Counted from the first letter of the stretch, positions 9,083 to 16,665 are shown. The stretch: DNA of 52,340 bases from Brachymonas sp049977365 (GCF_049977365.1 NZ_JBNGEN010000011.1:1-52340), one strand, 5' to 3'. Made by a program: numbers and translations. Notes: a model not told the origin generated them from the sequence alone.

Positions 9083-9822
9083 TGGCCATGTCTTCCGCCG
9101 CCGAACACGCCTCGCCCCATGCCGCTCCCCTGGCGCACCGGGGCAGACGCCTGCTGCGTCACCTGCCCTATCTGGCTGGAGCGGGAGTGGCGTGTGCCCT
9201 CACTGCGGGCGTGACCTGGCTGCTCATGGGCGGCCGGATGCAGCAGGCCTATGACGAGGTGCAGACCCTGCAGCGGCAGGTGCAGCAGACCCATGCCGAA
9301 CTGCTGGGCTATTCGCGCTACAGCACCTACCTGACGGTGGGCAAGCAGTCCCTGGCCGAACACCTCAAGCTTCTGACCGCCACCGTGGTGCGCGAGGAAG
9401 GCGTGACCCAGGTCGTGGAGCGCTCGGTACTGGGGTTCTCGTCCACCGGCACGGTCGCCATCTGGTATACGGTGGAGTATCCGGTGGGATATGACCTGCA
9501 GCCCGGAAGCTACGACATTCGATCGACTCCGGCCGGCATCGAGATCCGGCTGCACAAACCGGCGCTGGTGGCACAGCCTGCAGTGCGCGATCTGCGCTAC
9601 AAGATTTTGTCCGGGGGACTCTTTACCGACGAAAAGGCAGCCGTGCTCAAGCTCTATGAGCAGGCATCGGCCCAGGCCGCAGCCACGGGCAAGACCATCG
9701 CCTCAGACCCGGCCGTGATGGCGCTGTGCGAGAAGAAACTCACCGAATTCCTCGCCGACTTCCTGCGCAAGCAGCCGGGAGTGACCATGGTCCCGCAGAT
9801 CCGGGTGGTCTATACCTCCTGA
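9079..9822 (+). CDS. Membrane-anchored protein of unknown function, possibly DUF4230-like
   Basis: 247 aa. A short basic N-terminus is followed by one hydrophobic segment (about residues 32-52, LPYLAGAGVACALTAGV), then a coiled coil (YDEVQTLQRQVQQTHAEL) and a soluble domain. The centre has a beta-rich pattern (GTVAIWYTVEYPVGYDL, then GIEIRLHKPALV) that resembles DUF4230 proteins, but I hold this loosely. Topology suggests a periplasmic domain anchored by one helix. It overlaps the stop of the CoA-binding gene by 4 bases; ATGs at 9079, 9082 and 9088 are all possible starts. Confidence 0.6.
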   Translation: MMAMSSAAEHASPHAAPLAHRGRRLLRHLPYLAGAGVACALTAGVTWLLMGGRMQQAYDEVQTLQRQVQQTHAELLGYSRYSTYLTVGKQSLAEHLKLLTATVVREEGVTQVVERSVLGFSSTGTVAIWYTVEYPVGYDLQPGSYDIRSTPAGIEIRLHKPALVAQPAVRDLRYKILSGGLFTDEKAAVLKLYEQASAQAAATGKTIASDPAVMALCEKKLTEFLADFLRKQPGVTMVPQIRVVYTS

Positions 9823-9943
9823 TCCGGGAGTGCTTCGGGGCAGGAGCGGCATTGCCAGAGGCCGTTTCTGCCCCCCTCTGCTACTCGGTGCCCCATCCCT
9901 TGCAGAAAAGGGCACAGGGCAGACGGAGCAGTGGTATGTCGAC

Positions 9944-10450
9944 TCAGTGCTTTTCGGAGTACTGCTTCATCTTGATGGCAGCAGCCAGAAGCGCCACGCT
10001 GCCCAGAGCCTTGAGCAGGCCCGAATGCTGGGCATAGAAGTCGCTGAGCTGCTGGCTGATTTCGGGCTTTTGCGCCTGAGCAGCATCCACCACCTGCGTG
10101 ACCTCGGCGGGAGAGAGCTGGGCCACTTCGCTTTCGCTGACCTGCTGGGCACCGGGCTTCATGACCTTCTGCAGAATGCCGCCTGCCAGCGCACCAGCGG
10201 CAGCCGGGCCCAGCGCCTGGATGATCTGGTTGACCAGCCCTGCCTGCTGCTGGCTGCTGGACTGCCCGAACATCTGCCCCACCAGATTGCCAATGGACGG
10301 TGTGTCGGTGGCATCAAAGGCCGCCCGCAGTCCCTGGGACAGCACATCGGGCGAAGCCTGGTCGACCACCGCATCCACCTGATGCGACTGGGTGCCGCCC
10401 TGCTGGGTGGCGGTGGAAACAAGTTGCGTGAGTGCGTCGAGCAGTCCCAT
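9944..10450 (-). CDS. Small Gln/Ala-rich protein with C-terminal hydrophobic segment, unknown
   Basis: 168 aa and not recognised with confidence. The opening MGLLDALTQLVSTATQQGG recalls YidB/DUF937-type proteins. The middle is Gln/Ser/Ala rich with AAAGALAGGILQKV, and the C-terminus has a hydrophobic stretch LKALGSVALLAAAIKMK (about residues 145-161) that could be a tail anchor. Start chosen at 10450 because AGGAG precedes it at correct spacing; the frame stays open to 10726 but without recognisable content. Convergent with the gene ending at 9822 and divergent from hemE. Confidence 0.7.
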   Translation of the reverse strand: MGLLDALTQLVSTATQQGGTQSHQVDAVVDQASPDVLSQGLRAAFDATDTPSIGNLVGQMFGQSSSQQQAGLVNQIIQALGPAAAGALAGGILQKVMKPGAQQVSESEVAQLSPAEVTQVVDAAQAQKPEISQQLSDFYAQHSGLLKALGSVALLAAAIKMKQYSEKH

Positions 10451-10589
10451 GGTTTCTCCTGAAGGTGGAAAAAGGAAAGAAGAAGGCGCCCCCGTGTCTG
10501 CAAGGGACACCCTTCGCCCACAGTATCGGGCATGGACAGAGCATGGCAGCCGACGTGTTGGCAACAGCTTGCAACCAAAGTCCACACCA

Positions 10590-10603
10590 GTGACGCAGAT
10601 CAC
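10590..10603. promoter_or_regulatory. CRP-like palindrome upstream of hemE
   Basis: GTGACGCAGATCAC matches the core GTGA-N6-TCAC of CRP-family sites. It lies 131 bases before the hemE ATG in the 284-base divergent gap. The outer T/A of the full CRP consensus is absent, so it may be chance or a relative such as an Fnr/Dnr-type site. Confidence 0.3.
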
Positions 10604-10734
10604 GGAGCGTGCCCCGTGCGGAGCAGCGCCGCCCCGCGCTGAGCAACAGAGTCCTGGCAGCCATGCGGGCTCTCGCTGATCCCGCGCAAGTCGGGCAGGG
10701 AGTGGAATCAGAATTCCCTGCGACAATAGCCCGC

Positions 10735-11874
10735 ATGACTGAAGCCTCTACTGCACCGATCTCCCCTGCTGGCACGTCCTTTGCGCCTTTGCAGAACGAC
10801 ACTTTCCTGCGGGCCTGCATGGGTCTGGCCACCGACTACACCCCTTTGTGGCTGATGCGACAGGCGGGCCGCTACCTGCCCGAATACCGCGACACCCGCG
10901 CCCGCGCCGGGAGCTTCATGGGACTGGCCACGCAGGTGGATTACGCCACCGAGGTGACGCTGCAGCCTCTGGAGCGCTATGCACTGGATGCGGCCATCCT
11001 GTTCAGCGACATCCTGACCGTGCCGGATGCCATGGGGCTCGGCCTGAGCTTTCAGCAGGGCGAGGGACCGCGCTTTGCCCGTGCCGTCCGGGACGAGGCC
11101 GCAGTGGCGGCACTGGCCGTCCCGGATCTGGAGCGCCTGCGCTATGTGTTCGATGCCGTGACCAGCATCCGGCGAGCCCTGCAGGGACGCGTGCCGCTGA
11201 TCGGATTTTCAGGAAGCCCCTGGACCCTGGCGTGCTACATGGTCGAAGGGGGCAGCAGTGACGATTACCGCACCGTCAAAACCATGCTCTATGCCCGCCC
11301 CGACCTGCTGCATCGCATTCTGGAAGTGAACGCGCGCAGCGTGGCGGCCTATCTCAACGCACAGATCGACGCAGGTGCACAGGCCGTGATGGTGTTCGAC
11401 AGCTGGGGCGGCGTACTGTCGGATGCCGCCTTCCGCTCCTTCAGCCTGGCCTACACGGCGCAGGTGCTGGCCCTGCTCAAGCGCAGCGGCCCCGATGGCC
11501 AGCCCGTGCCACGCATCGTGTTCACCAAGGGCGGGGGTCTGTGGCTCGACGCCATGCAGGCGCTGGACTGCGAGGTGCTGGGCGTGGACTGGACCGTCCA
11601 CCTCGGCCGTGCGCGTGCCCAGCTGTGGGAGCACGGCCAGGGCAAGGCCCTGCAGGGCAACATGGATCCCATGGCTCTCTTCGCGCCGCCCGAGGCCGTG
11701 GCCGCAGAAGCGCGCCGGGTTCTGGACAGCTTCGGCGCCCCGCACCAGGGCGTCGGACGCGGCCCCACGCACATCTTCAACCTGGGGCATGGCATCAGCC
11801 AGTTCACGCCCCCGGAACATGTGTCAGCTCTGGTCGAAACGGTGCACGCCCACTCCCGCACGCTGCGGGCATAG
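10735..11874 (+). CDS. hemE: Uroporphyrinogen decarboxylase
   Basis: Cytosolic heme-pathway enzyme that converts uroporphyrinogen III to coproporphyrinogen III. Family signatures are clear: LMRQAGRYLPEYR (about residues 40-52), ILFSDILTVPDAMG (about 86, with the catalytic Asp region), GFSGSPWTLACYMVEG (about 158), VFDSWGG and the terminal HIFNLGHGI. The length of 379 aa is slightly long because of about 18 Ser/Pro/Ala residues before LQNDTFLRAC. The ATG at 10735 has no obvious Shine-Dalgarno sequence. The longer frame from 10609 is not supported. A strong terminator follows. Confidence 0.95.
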   Translation: MTEASTAPISPAGTSFAPLQNDTFLRACMGLATDYTPLWLMRQAGRYLPEYRDTRARAGSFMGLATQVDYATEVTLQPLERYALDAAILFSDILTVPDAMGLGLSFQQGEGPRFARAVRDEAAVAALAVPDLERLRYVFDAVTSIRRALQGRVPLIGFSGSPWTLACYMVEGGSSDDYRTVKTMLYARPDLLHRILEVNARSVAAYLNAQIDAGAQAVMVFDSWGGVLSDAAFRSFSLAYTAQVLALLKRSGPDGQPVPRIVFTKGGGLWLDAMQALDCEVLGVDWTVHLGRARAQLWEHGQGKALQGNMDPMALFAPPEAVAAEARRVLDSFGAPHQGVGRGPTHIFNLGHGISQFTPPEHVSALVETVHAHSRTLRA

Positions 11875-11970
11875 GTAGGCCGAGCTTCTACTGAAGCCTG
11901 TGGCGTCAGCCGCCGTCCGCCCCGCATGCCCCTGCGCAGGGGCACTTGGGGCTGACTGACTCTTTGATGC

Positions 11971-11995
11971 GCGCCCTGCCCTTGCAGGGCTTTTT
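11971..11995 (+). terminator. Rho-independent terminator of hemE
   Basis: A 7-bp stem GCCCTGC/GCAGGGC with loop CCTT is followed directly by TTTTT. A second, perfect 18-bp palindrome without a T run (TGCCCCTGCGCAGGGGCA) lies at 11927-11944, between the hemE stop and this hairpin. Confidence 0.88.
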
Positions 11996-12162
11996 CGTTG
12001 CGCACACACGCAGGACGCATGCACACGTGCGCAGGAATATTGCGCACATCAGCTGCAGCGCCGGGCAACGCCCCCTCCAGAAAGTCACGCACCCGAGCAC
12101 AGGAGGCGTCTGGGGGCTCGCACGCCGGAAATGCGTGCGACGCCCTGCATTTTTCCCCGATT

Positions 12163-12203
12163 CTTGCCCATCGGCACAGGACTTGTGCACAGAAATGGGC
12201 AAG
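12163..12203. repeat. 41-bp nested inverted repeat enclosing a DnaA-box-like site
   Basis: Outer arms CTTGCCCAT and ATGGGCAAG are perfect 9-bp complements. Inside is a second 5-bp pair GCACA/TGTGC. TTGTGCACA, a loose DnaA-box match, lies at 12183-12191. Confidence 0.7.
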
Positions 12204-12372
12204 CGAACAGACCCGCTCCTCAGGCGGCCATGCCTGGCGATGCGCATGAGCATGAAATCGCCAACCTATTGAAAAGATGCATGTTTTTTGCGAATGCCAT
12301 ACGCTTGTCCGTGCCACTCATCCACAGGACACGGCTGGGTTGTCCCGTGCTGTGCAGGCACTATGCACAAAG

Positions 12373-12381
12373 TTATCCACA
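12373..12381 (+). promoter_or_regulatory. Consensus DnaA box (first copy)
   Basis: Exact TTATCCACA. The surrounding 21 bp (12363-12383) are identical to those around the second copy at 13281-13301. TGTGCA at 12351 and TGCACA at 12364 form an inverted pair just upstream. Confidence 0.65.
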
Positions 12382-12451
12382 GGTTTGACGAGGGGGTAAA
12401 AAAGCCTTTGGAAACCGGGGCTTGGCGCCGATCATGCGCGGTCGGGATGAA

Positions 12452-12500
12452 GAAACGCATGGAAGTGCACCGTCTGCTGGGGCACCTTCCCATGCGTTTC
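12452..12500. repeat. Long imperfect hairpin
   Basis: GAAACGCATGGAAGTGC and its near reverse complement GCACCTTCCCATGCGTTTC lie 13 bases apart (pairing interrupted by two single-base bulges). No T run follows on either strand, so it is not a normal terminator. Confidence 0.7.
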
Positions 12501-12531
12501 CTGTCGCCAGATCCTTGCGTGACCATTTTTC

Positions 12532-12618
12532 AGGCATCGTGCTGGAAGCCTTGTGCCATGCGGCTTCCAGCGGTTTCGCACGTGGGACTCCACAGCCTTG
12601 TCCCCATGATCCGGGGAT
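12532..12618 (+). repeat. 87-bp direct repeat, copy 1
   Basis: Aligned without gaps to 12778-12864 with about 13 mismatches (about 85% identity); the central 34 bases from AAGCC to CGCAC are identical. It carries a perfect hairpin GCTGGAAGCC/GGCTTCCAGC at 12541-12571, followed by TTGTCCCCA, a decayed form of the DnaA-like box in copy 2. Confidence 0.85.
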
Positions 12619-12777
12619 GAATTCACCTGCCTGTCCTGCACACTCAGCGCCAAGTGACATGCGCGGCACCGCAGCGACCTGTCGGGCCGCCAATCCCGAA
12701 AAAATCTGTCCCAGAAGGCTCCGAGAAGAGCTCCAACCCGACCCTTCTGCCCATACGGCCTCATCTGCCTGTCATTT

Positions 12778-12864
12778 AGGCATCGCGCTGAAAGCCTTGT
12801 GCCATGCGGCTTCCAGCGGTTTCGCACTTCCGGCTCCACACCGTTGTCCACAGAATCGAGGGAT
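12778..12864 (+). repeat. 87-bp direct repeat, copy 2
   Basis: Second copy, 246 bases downstream of the first. Its hairpin (12787-12817) has one mismatch relative to copy 1. The DnaA-like box is intact here as TTGTCCACA at 12844-12852. Confidence 0.85.
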
Positions 12865-13158
12865 ATCTGCCACGTGAGGTCTGACACGCCCTGGCACTCC
12901 CTGCACCACAGGTGCATCCCCCAGATTGCGCCCCACAATGGACGAGCAGAAAGGGGAAAGGTGGCGAAGTGCATGCACGCCGGGCCGTTGCCGGGGGACA
13001 TGTCTGCCCACCCAGGGGCGTCACACCGAAACCGCAAGGGCTCACCATGCACGGTTTTTCATATGCCGAGAAGGGGATGCCCATTCCGAAGCGATGGGAC
13101 TTGTACACAACAAAGGGATTCCAGTGTCAAGTCTTTTTTGGGCGCTCCTGCACGCGAC

Positions 13159-13213
13159 ATGAAGATTACACAAAAAATGCAAGTTATTGATTTTATTGAT
13201 ATTGCATGAGATT
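13159..13213. other. AT-rich patch, possible unwinding element
   Basis: A strongly AT-rich run in an otherwise GC-rich genome. It contains two direct copies of TTATTGAT within GTTATTGATTTTATTGATAT and an A6 run. It lies about 80 bases upstream of the second perfect DnaA box, as an unwinding element might. Confidence 0.45.
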
Positions 13214-13279
13214 GCCCGAAATGGGTGCAGGCCAAGCTCCGCGTGGCGTGACGCGGGGTTACGCGCTCCGTCCCAAGGT

Positions 13280-13312
13280 CATGCACAAAGTTATCCACAG
13301 GCTCTGTGCATG
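13280..13312. promoter_or_regulatory. Second consensus DnaA box inside an inverted repeat
   Basis: Exact TTATCCACA at 13291-13299. It is flanked by perfect 8-bp inverted arms CATGCACA (13280-13287) and TGTGCATG (13305-13312). Confidence 0.65.
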
Positions 13313-13581
13313 GAAAATTTCTCTCCGTCCGGCTGACGGCAGCCTCCCTGTCTGGCCCCGACATCGGCAAGGGGAAGCTCCCTGCGCTGCGTGTGCGCCG
13401 GATGCCAGGACCTCTCATGAAGGCAAGGAAGAGCTCTGCGCAGGAGCTGCCTATTTACCAGGCAGCATGGTGTGACTCCATACAAATCAAGGAGTTGCGC
13501 CTCCCTGTCACGCACGGCCCACACCTTTGTCCACAGGCGGTGGGGACATGCCCACAGACGATTGCGGGTACAGTCGGTGCC

Positions 13582-15783
13582 ATGCAGCTCCCACCTTCCG
13601 ACGAGGCCCTGTTCCCGGACCTGGAACCGCCCACCCCCTCGCCATCCCCCCCCGCTTTCCCCGGTGCGGGGGTGCGGCTCGACGTGCTGGTAGCCCTGCC
13701 GGCCCACAGTCCGCTGTCGATGGCACCGCTGCCCTACCTGCACGACACGGCCCTGTCGCCCGGCACCCTGGTTCGGGTCCCGCTGGGAGCGCGGGAGGTG
13801 CTGGGCATCGTCTGGGACGAGGCTGCCGACATGCCCGGCACCGAGGTGGCGCCCGAGGCCATCCGCCCCGTGCGCACAGCCCTCACCGACCTGCCCCCGC
13901 TCAATGCGCACTGGCGCCAGCTCATCGCCTTCACGGGGCGCTACTACCAGCGCAGCCCCGGGGAAGTGGCCCTCTCGGCATTGCCTCCGCAGCTGCGCGA
14001 TCTCGATGCCGTGCAGCTCGGGCGCCGCCTGCGCAAGCTCCAGGCCACCGCCACGGCCCAGCCGCCGGACACGCCCGCCTCTGTGCCACCTCCCCTTACC
14101 CCGCAGCAGCAACAGGCCCTGCAGGCACTCGAAACCTCGGGCGAGGGGGCTGGCGGGCAGGCTCCACGCCCCTGCCTGCTGTTCGGCAGCACGGGCAGCG
14201 GCAAGACCGAGGTGTACCTGCACGCCGTGGCGCGCGCCCTGGCCGCCACCCCGCAGGCCCAGGTGCTGGTGCTGGTGCCCGAGATCAACCTCACTCCGCA
14301 GCTCCAGGCTCGCTTTGCAGACCGCTTCCCGCAGGAACGCATTGCCGCCCTGCACAGCGGCCTCACGCCTGCGCAGCGGCTGCAGCACTGGCTGGCAGCG
14401 CATACCGGCGCGGCGCGCATCGTGCTGGGCACGCGCATGGCCGTGCTGGCCTCCATTCCCCACCTGCAGCTGGTGGTGGTGGACGAGGAGCACGACCCCA
14501 GCTACAAGCAGCAGGAAGGTGCGCGCTACTCCGCCCGTGATCTGGCCATCTACCGTGCGCACCATCAGCAGGCGCGGGTGCTGCTCGGCTCGGCCACCCC
14601 CTCGCTGGAGAGCTGGTACCAGAGCCGCCCGGCCGAAGGAGACGAACCGGCAGGACGCTATCTGCGGCTCGCCATGCCGGAGCGCATCGGCGCAGCACCC
14701 CTGCCGCGGGTGCGCCTCGTCGACATGGCCCATGCGCCACGGGGAGCCGTGTTCAGCCCGCTGCTGCTCGAAGCCATCGGCACACGTGCCGCCCGGGGAG
14801 AACAGACCCTGGTGCTGCTCAACCGGCGCGGCTACGCCCCCGTGCTCCACTGCCCCGACTGCGGCTGGAAAAGCGAATGCCCGCACTGCAGTGCCTATCG
14901 GGTGTTCCACAAGGCTGACCGCACCCTGCGCTGCCACCACTGTGGCTACACCGAACGCGTCCCTCGGGCCTGTCCTGTGTGCGGCAATCTCGACATCCGC
15001 ACCCTGGGCCAGGGCACGGAGCGGCTGGAGGAATCCCTGGCCGAGCACCTGCAGGCCCTGCGGCGCGCCGATGGCGCCCCCCTTGCCATCGCCCGCATCG
15101 ATGCCGATACCACCCGCCATGCCGGCGCGCTCGAAGCCCAGCTCGCCCGCGTGCACAGCGGCGATGTGGACGTGCTGGTGGGCACCCAGATCATTGCCAA
15201 GGGGCACGATTTCCGCCGCGTCACCCTGGTGGCGGCCCTCAACCCCGACGGGGCGCTGTTCAGCAGCGACTTCCGCGCCCCCGAGCGCCTCTTTGCCCTG
15301 CTGATGCAGGCGGGCGGACGGGCCGGCCGCGACGCGGCGCTGGTGCGGCCCGACACCCCCGCCGAGCTGTGGGTGCAAACCCAGTTCCCCACCCACCCGC
15401 TTTTTGCGGCCCTGCGCGCACACGACTACCCTGCCTTTGCGGCCCGGCAGCTGGAGGAGCGGCATGATGCGGGCCTGCCCCCCTACAGCCACCAGGCACT
15501 CGTGCGCGCCGAAAGCCGCAGCCAGGAGGCCGCCCAGGGATTTCTGCGGACGGCCGCCGAGGCCTGTGGCGAGCTGGCTGCTGCCACCGGCGTGTACTGC
15601 TACCCCGCCGTCCCCATGACGCCCCAGCGCGTGGCCAACCAGGAACGGGCCCAGATGCTGCTCGAAAGCCCGAACCGCGCCGCGCTGCAGCACTTTCTGC
15701 ACCATTTCTCGCAGATGCTGCACGCCCATCGGGACCGTGCCATCCTGCGCTGGGCCATCGACGTCGATCCTCTGGCCATCTGA
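13582..15783 (+). CDS. priA: Primosomal replication-restart helicase PriA
   Basis: 3'-to-5' DNA helicase that reloads the replisome at stalled forks. The N-terminal DNA-binding part is followed by Walker A GSTGSGKTEVYL (about residues 203-214), DEEH in VVDEEHDPSYKQ (about 301), then eight cysteines in CxxC pairs between about 424 and 470 (CPDCGW, CPHCSA, CHHCGY, CPVCGN) that bind two zinc ions, and helicase motifs such as VLVGTQIIAKGHDF and QAGGRAGRD. The length of 733 aa matches E. coli PriA. The ATG at 13582 (MQLPPSDEALF) fits the family; the frame runs upstream to 13306 through the DnaA-box locus without PriA-like content. A DnaA-like box (13527-13535) lies 47 bases before the start. Confidence 0.95.
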   Translation: MQLPPSDEALFPDLEPPTPSPSPPAFPGAGVRLDVLVALPAHSPLSMAPLPYLHDTALSPGTLVRVPLGAREVLGIVWDEAADMPGTEVAPEAIRPVRTALTDLPPLNAHWRQLIAFTGRYYQRSPGEVALSALPPQLRDLDAVQLGRRLRKLQATATAQPPDTPASVPPPLTPQQQQALQALETSGEGAGGQAPRPCLLFGSTGSGKTEVYLHAVARALAATPQAQVLVLVPEINLTPQLQARFADRFPQERIAALHSGLTPAQRLQHWLAAHTGAARIVLGTRMAVLASIPHLQLVVVDEEHDPSYKQQEGARYSARDLAIYRAHHQQARVLLGSATPSLESWYQSRPAEGDEPAGRYLRLAMPERIGAAPLPRVRLVDMAHAPRGAVFSPLLLEAIGTRAARGEQTLVLLNRRGYAPVLHCPDCGWKSECPHCSAYRVFHKADRTLRCHHCGYTERVPRACPVCGNLDIRTLGQGTERLEESLAEHLQALRRADGAPLAIARIDADTTRHAGALEAQLARVHSGDVDVLVGTQIIAKGHDFRRVTLVAALNPDGALFSSDFRAPERLFALLMQAGGRAGRDAALVRPDTPAELWVQTQFPTHPLFAALRAHDYPAFAARQLEERHDAGLPPYSHQALVRAESRSQEAAQGFLRTAAEACGELAAATGVYCYPAVPMTPQRVANQERAQMLLESPNRAALQHFLHHFSQMLHAHRDRAILRWAIDVDPLAI

Positions 15784-15805
15784 TCCCTGTCGCTGTGCGC
15801 ACGCC

Positions 15806-16465
15806 TCAATGCATCCAGGCTGGCGCCATCGACGCGAGCAGCAGCACCGCCATGCTCCAGTTGAAGGCCTTCAGCACGCGGGGCTGCCGCAGACTGCGGC
15901 GCAGGGCCTGCCCCATGCCGGCCCACACGCTCACGCAGGGCAGATTGATCACTCCGAACAGGGCTGCCGCCCCCAGCACCATCGGCACGCCGCTGCCGGC
16001 CGGCACATAGGTGGTGTACAGGCCCAGCGCCATCACCCAGAGCTTGGGATTCACCCACTGAAAAGCCGCCGCCCCCCAGAATCCCAGAGGCTGCGCACGC
16101 ACTCCCTGCGGGGAGCTGCCCTCGCCTTCATGGCCCTCGCCTGCACGCCCCTCGGCCTCCCGAGGGGCCGGCATGCGCGTGAGCTGCCAGGCCAGCCAGA
16201 GCAGATAGGCCATGCCCAGCCCCTGCAGCACACCATGCAGCACCGGCCAGCGCACGAACAGCTGTGCAAGCCCCAGCCCCGTCAGGGCCACCATCACCGC
16301 CGCCCCGATCGAAATGCCCATCACATGCGGCACGCTGCGCCGCACGCCGAAGCGCACGCCCGAACTCAGCAGCATGAGGTTGTTGGGCCCCGGGGTGATC
16401 GACGTCACCACGGTGTAGAGCACGATCGGGCCAGCCAGCGCCGGCGCCATGGACAGGGCAGTCAT
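15806..16465 (-). CDS. LysE/RhtB family amino-acid exporter
   Basis: Inner-membrane exporter of 219 aa with about six hydrophobic segments. The N-terminal family signature is clear: VLYTVVTSITPGPNNLMLLS (about residues 16-35), followed by GVRRSVPHVMGISIG. A charged, Glu/Gly-rich loop (about 115-130) separates the two halves, as in the family. The start at 16465 follows GGAGAT at 6-7 bases. It is divergent from a MocR-type regulator, an arrangement often seen for exporters controlled by the neighbouring regulator; substrate unknown. Convergent with priA, gap 22 bases. Confidence 0.85.
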   Translation of the reverse strand: MTALSMAPALAGPIVLYTVVTSITPGPNNLMLLSSGVRFGVRRSVPHVMGISIGAAVMVALTGLGLAQLFVRWPVLHGVLQGLGMAYLLWLAWQLTRMPAPREAEGRAGEGHEGEGSSPQGVRAQPLGFWGAAAFQWVNPKLWVMALGLYTTYVPAGSGVPMVLGAAALFGVINLPCVSVWAGMGQALRRSLRQPRVLKAFNWSMAVLLLASMAPAWMH

Positions 16466-16580
16466 GAGGGCATCTCCGCAAAAGACAGGGCACGCGGGGG
16501 AGCAGAACAGGACGACGGCAGAAAATCTCCCGCTCCAGTCCGGCCAGACCCGCGACAGGACTTCATTGGATACGCCACAT

Positions 16581-16660
16581 CCGATACAGTAGCAGCACAG
16601 TTGACCGGATCACATAACTCACTGTACTGCCGGCATCACCTCTACAGTTTCCCGATACAG
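16581..16660. promoter_or_regulatory. Repeated TACAGT/CCGATACAG motifs in the lysE-mocR divergent gap
   Basis: CCGATACAG occurs at 16581-16589 and again at 16652-16660. The core TACAGT is at 16585 and 16643 (+) and as ACTGTA at 16621 (inverted). Paired direct half-sites are typical of MocR/PdxR-type operators, so this is the likely binding region of the regulator encoded at 16666. Confidence 0.45.
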
Positions 16661-16665
16661 CCACC

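Larger units (their letters stand above)
11996..13581. other. Gene-free locus between hemE and priA with DnaA boxes and repeats
   Basis: About 1.6 kb with no credible gene: open frames are short, overlap on all strands and have no recognisable products. The region is less GC-rich than its flanks and is full of structure. Two exact TTATCCACA boxes sit at 12373 and 13291. One-mismatch or looser relatives are TCATCCACA 12318, TTGTGCACA 12183, TTGTCCACA 12844, TTGTACACA 13101 and TTGTCCACA 13527. There is an AT-rich patch at 13159-13213, an 87-bp direct repeat, and hairpins at 12027, 12163, 12452, 12541 and 12787. An origin-like or DnaA-titration locus is possible. No dnaA, dnaN, rpmH or parB gene lies in the window. 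The perfect palindromes could also act on priA or hemE expression. Confidence 0.6.

Noticed and set aside
11927..11944. 18-bp perfect palindrome after hemE as a terminator
   Set aside because: No T run follows and the palindrome leaves almost no loop; the true terminator is the hairpin at 11971.
12027..12047. Inverted repeat GTGCGCA-N7-TGCGCAC, considered as a dif site because of the skew change
   Set aside because: dif has 11-bp XerC/XerD arms around a 6-bp centre with TTATGTTAAAT on one side. Only the GTGCGCA part resembles it. No other dif-like 28-mer was seen in the window.
12532..12864. CRISPR array or IS-end interpretation of the repeats in the hemE-priA gap
   Set aside because: Only two long copies at 246-base spacing, no regular spacers, no transposase, no target duplication.
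12288..13190. Short open frames of about 80-150 codons in the hemE-priA gap
   Set aside because: They overlap on both strands, lack ribosome sites and family features, and several run across the direct repeats and hairpins.
13291..15729. 812-codon open frame antisense to priA
   Set aside because: Low-complexity translation antisense to a firmly identified helicase.
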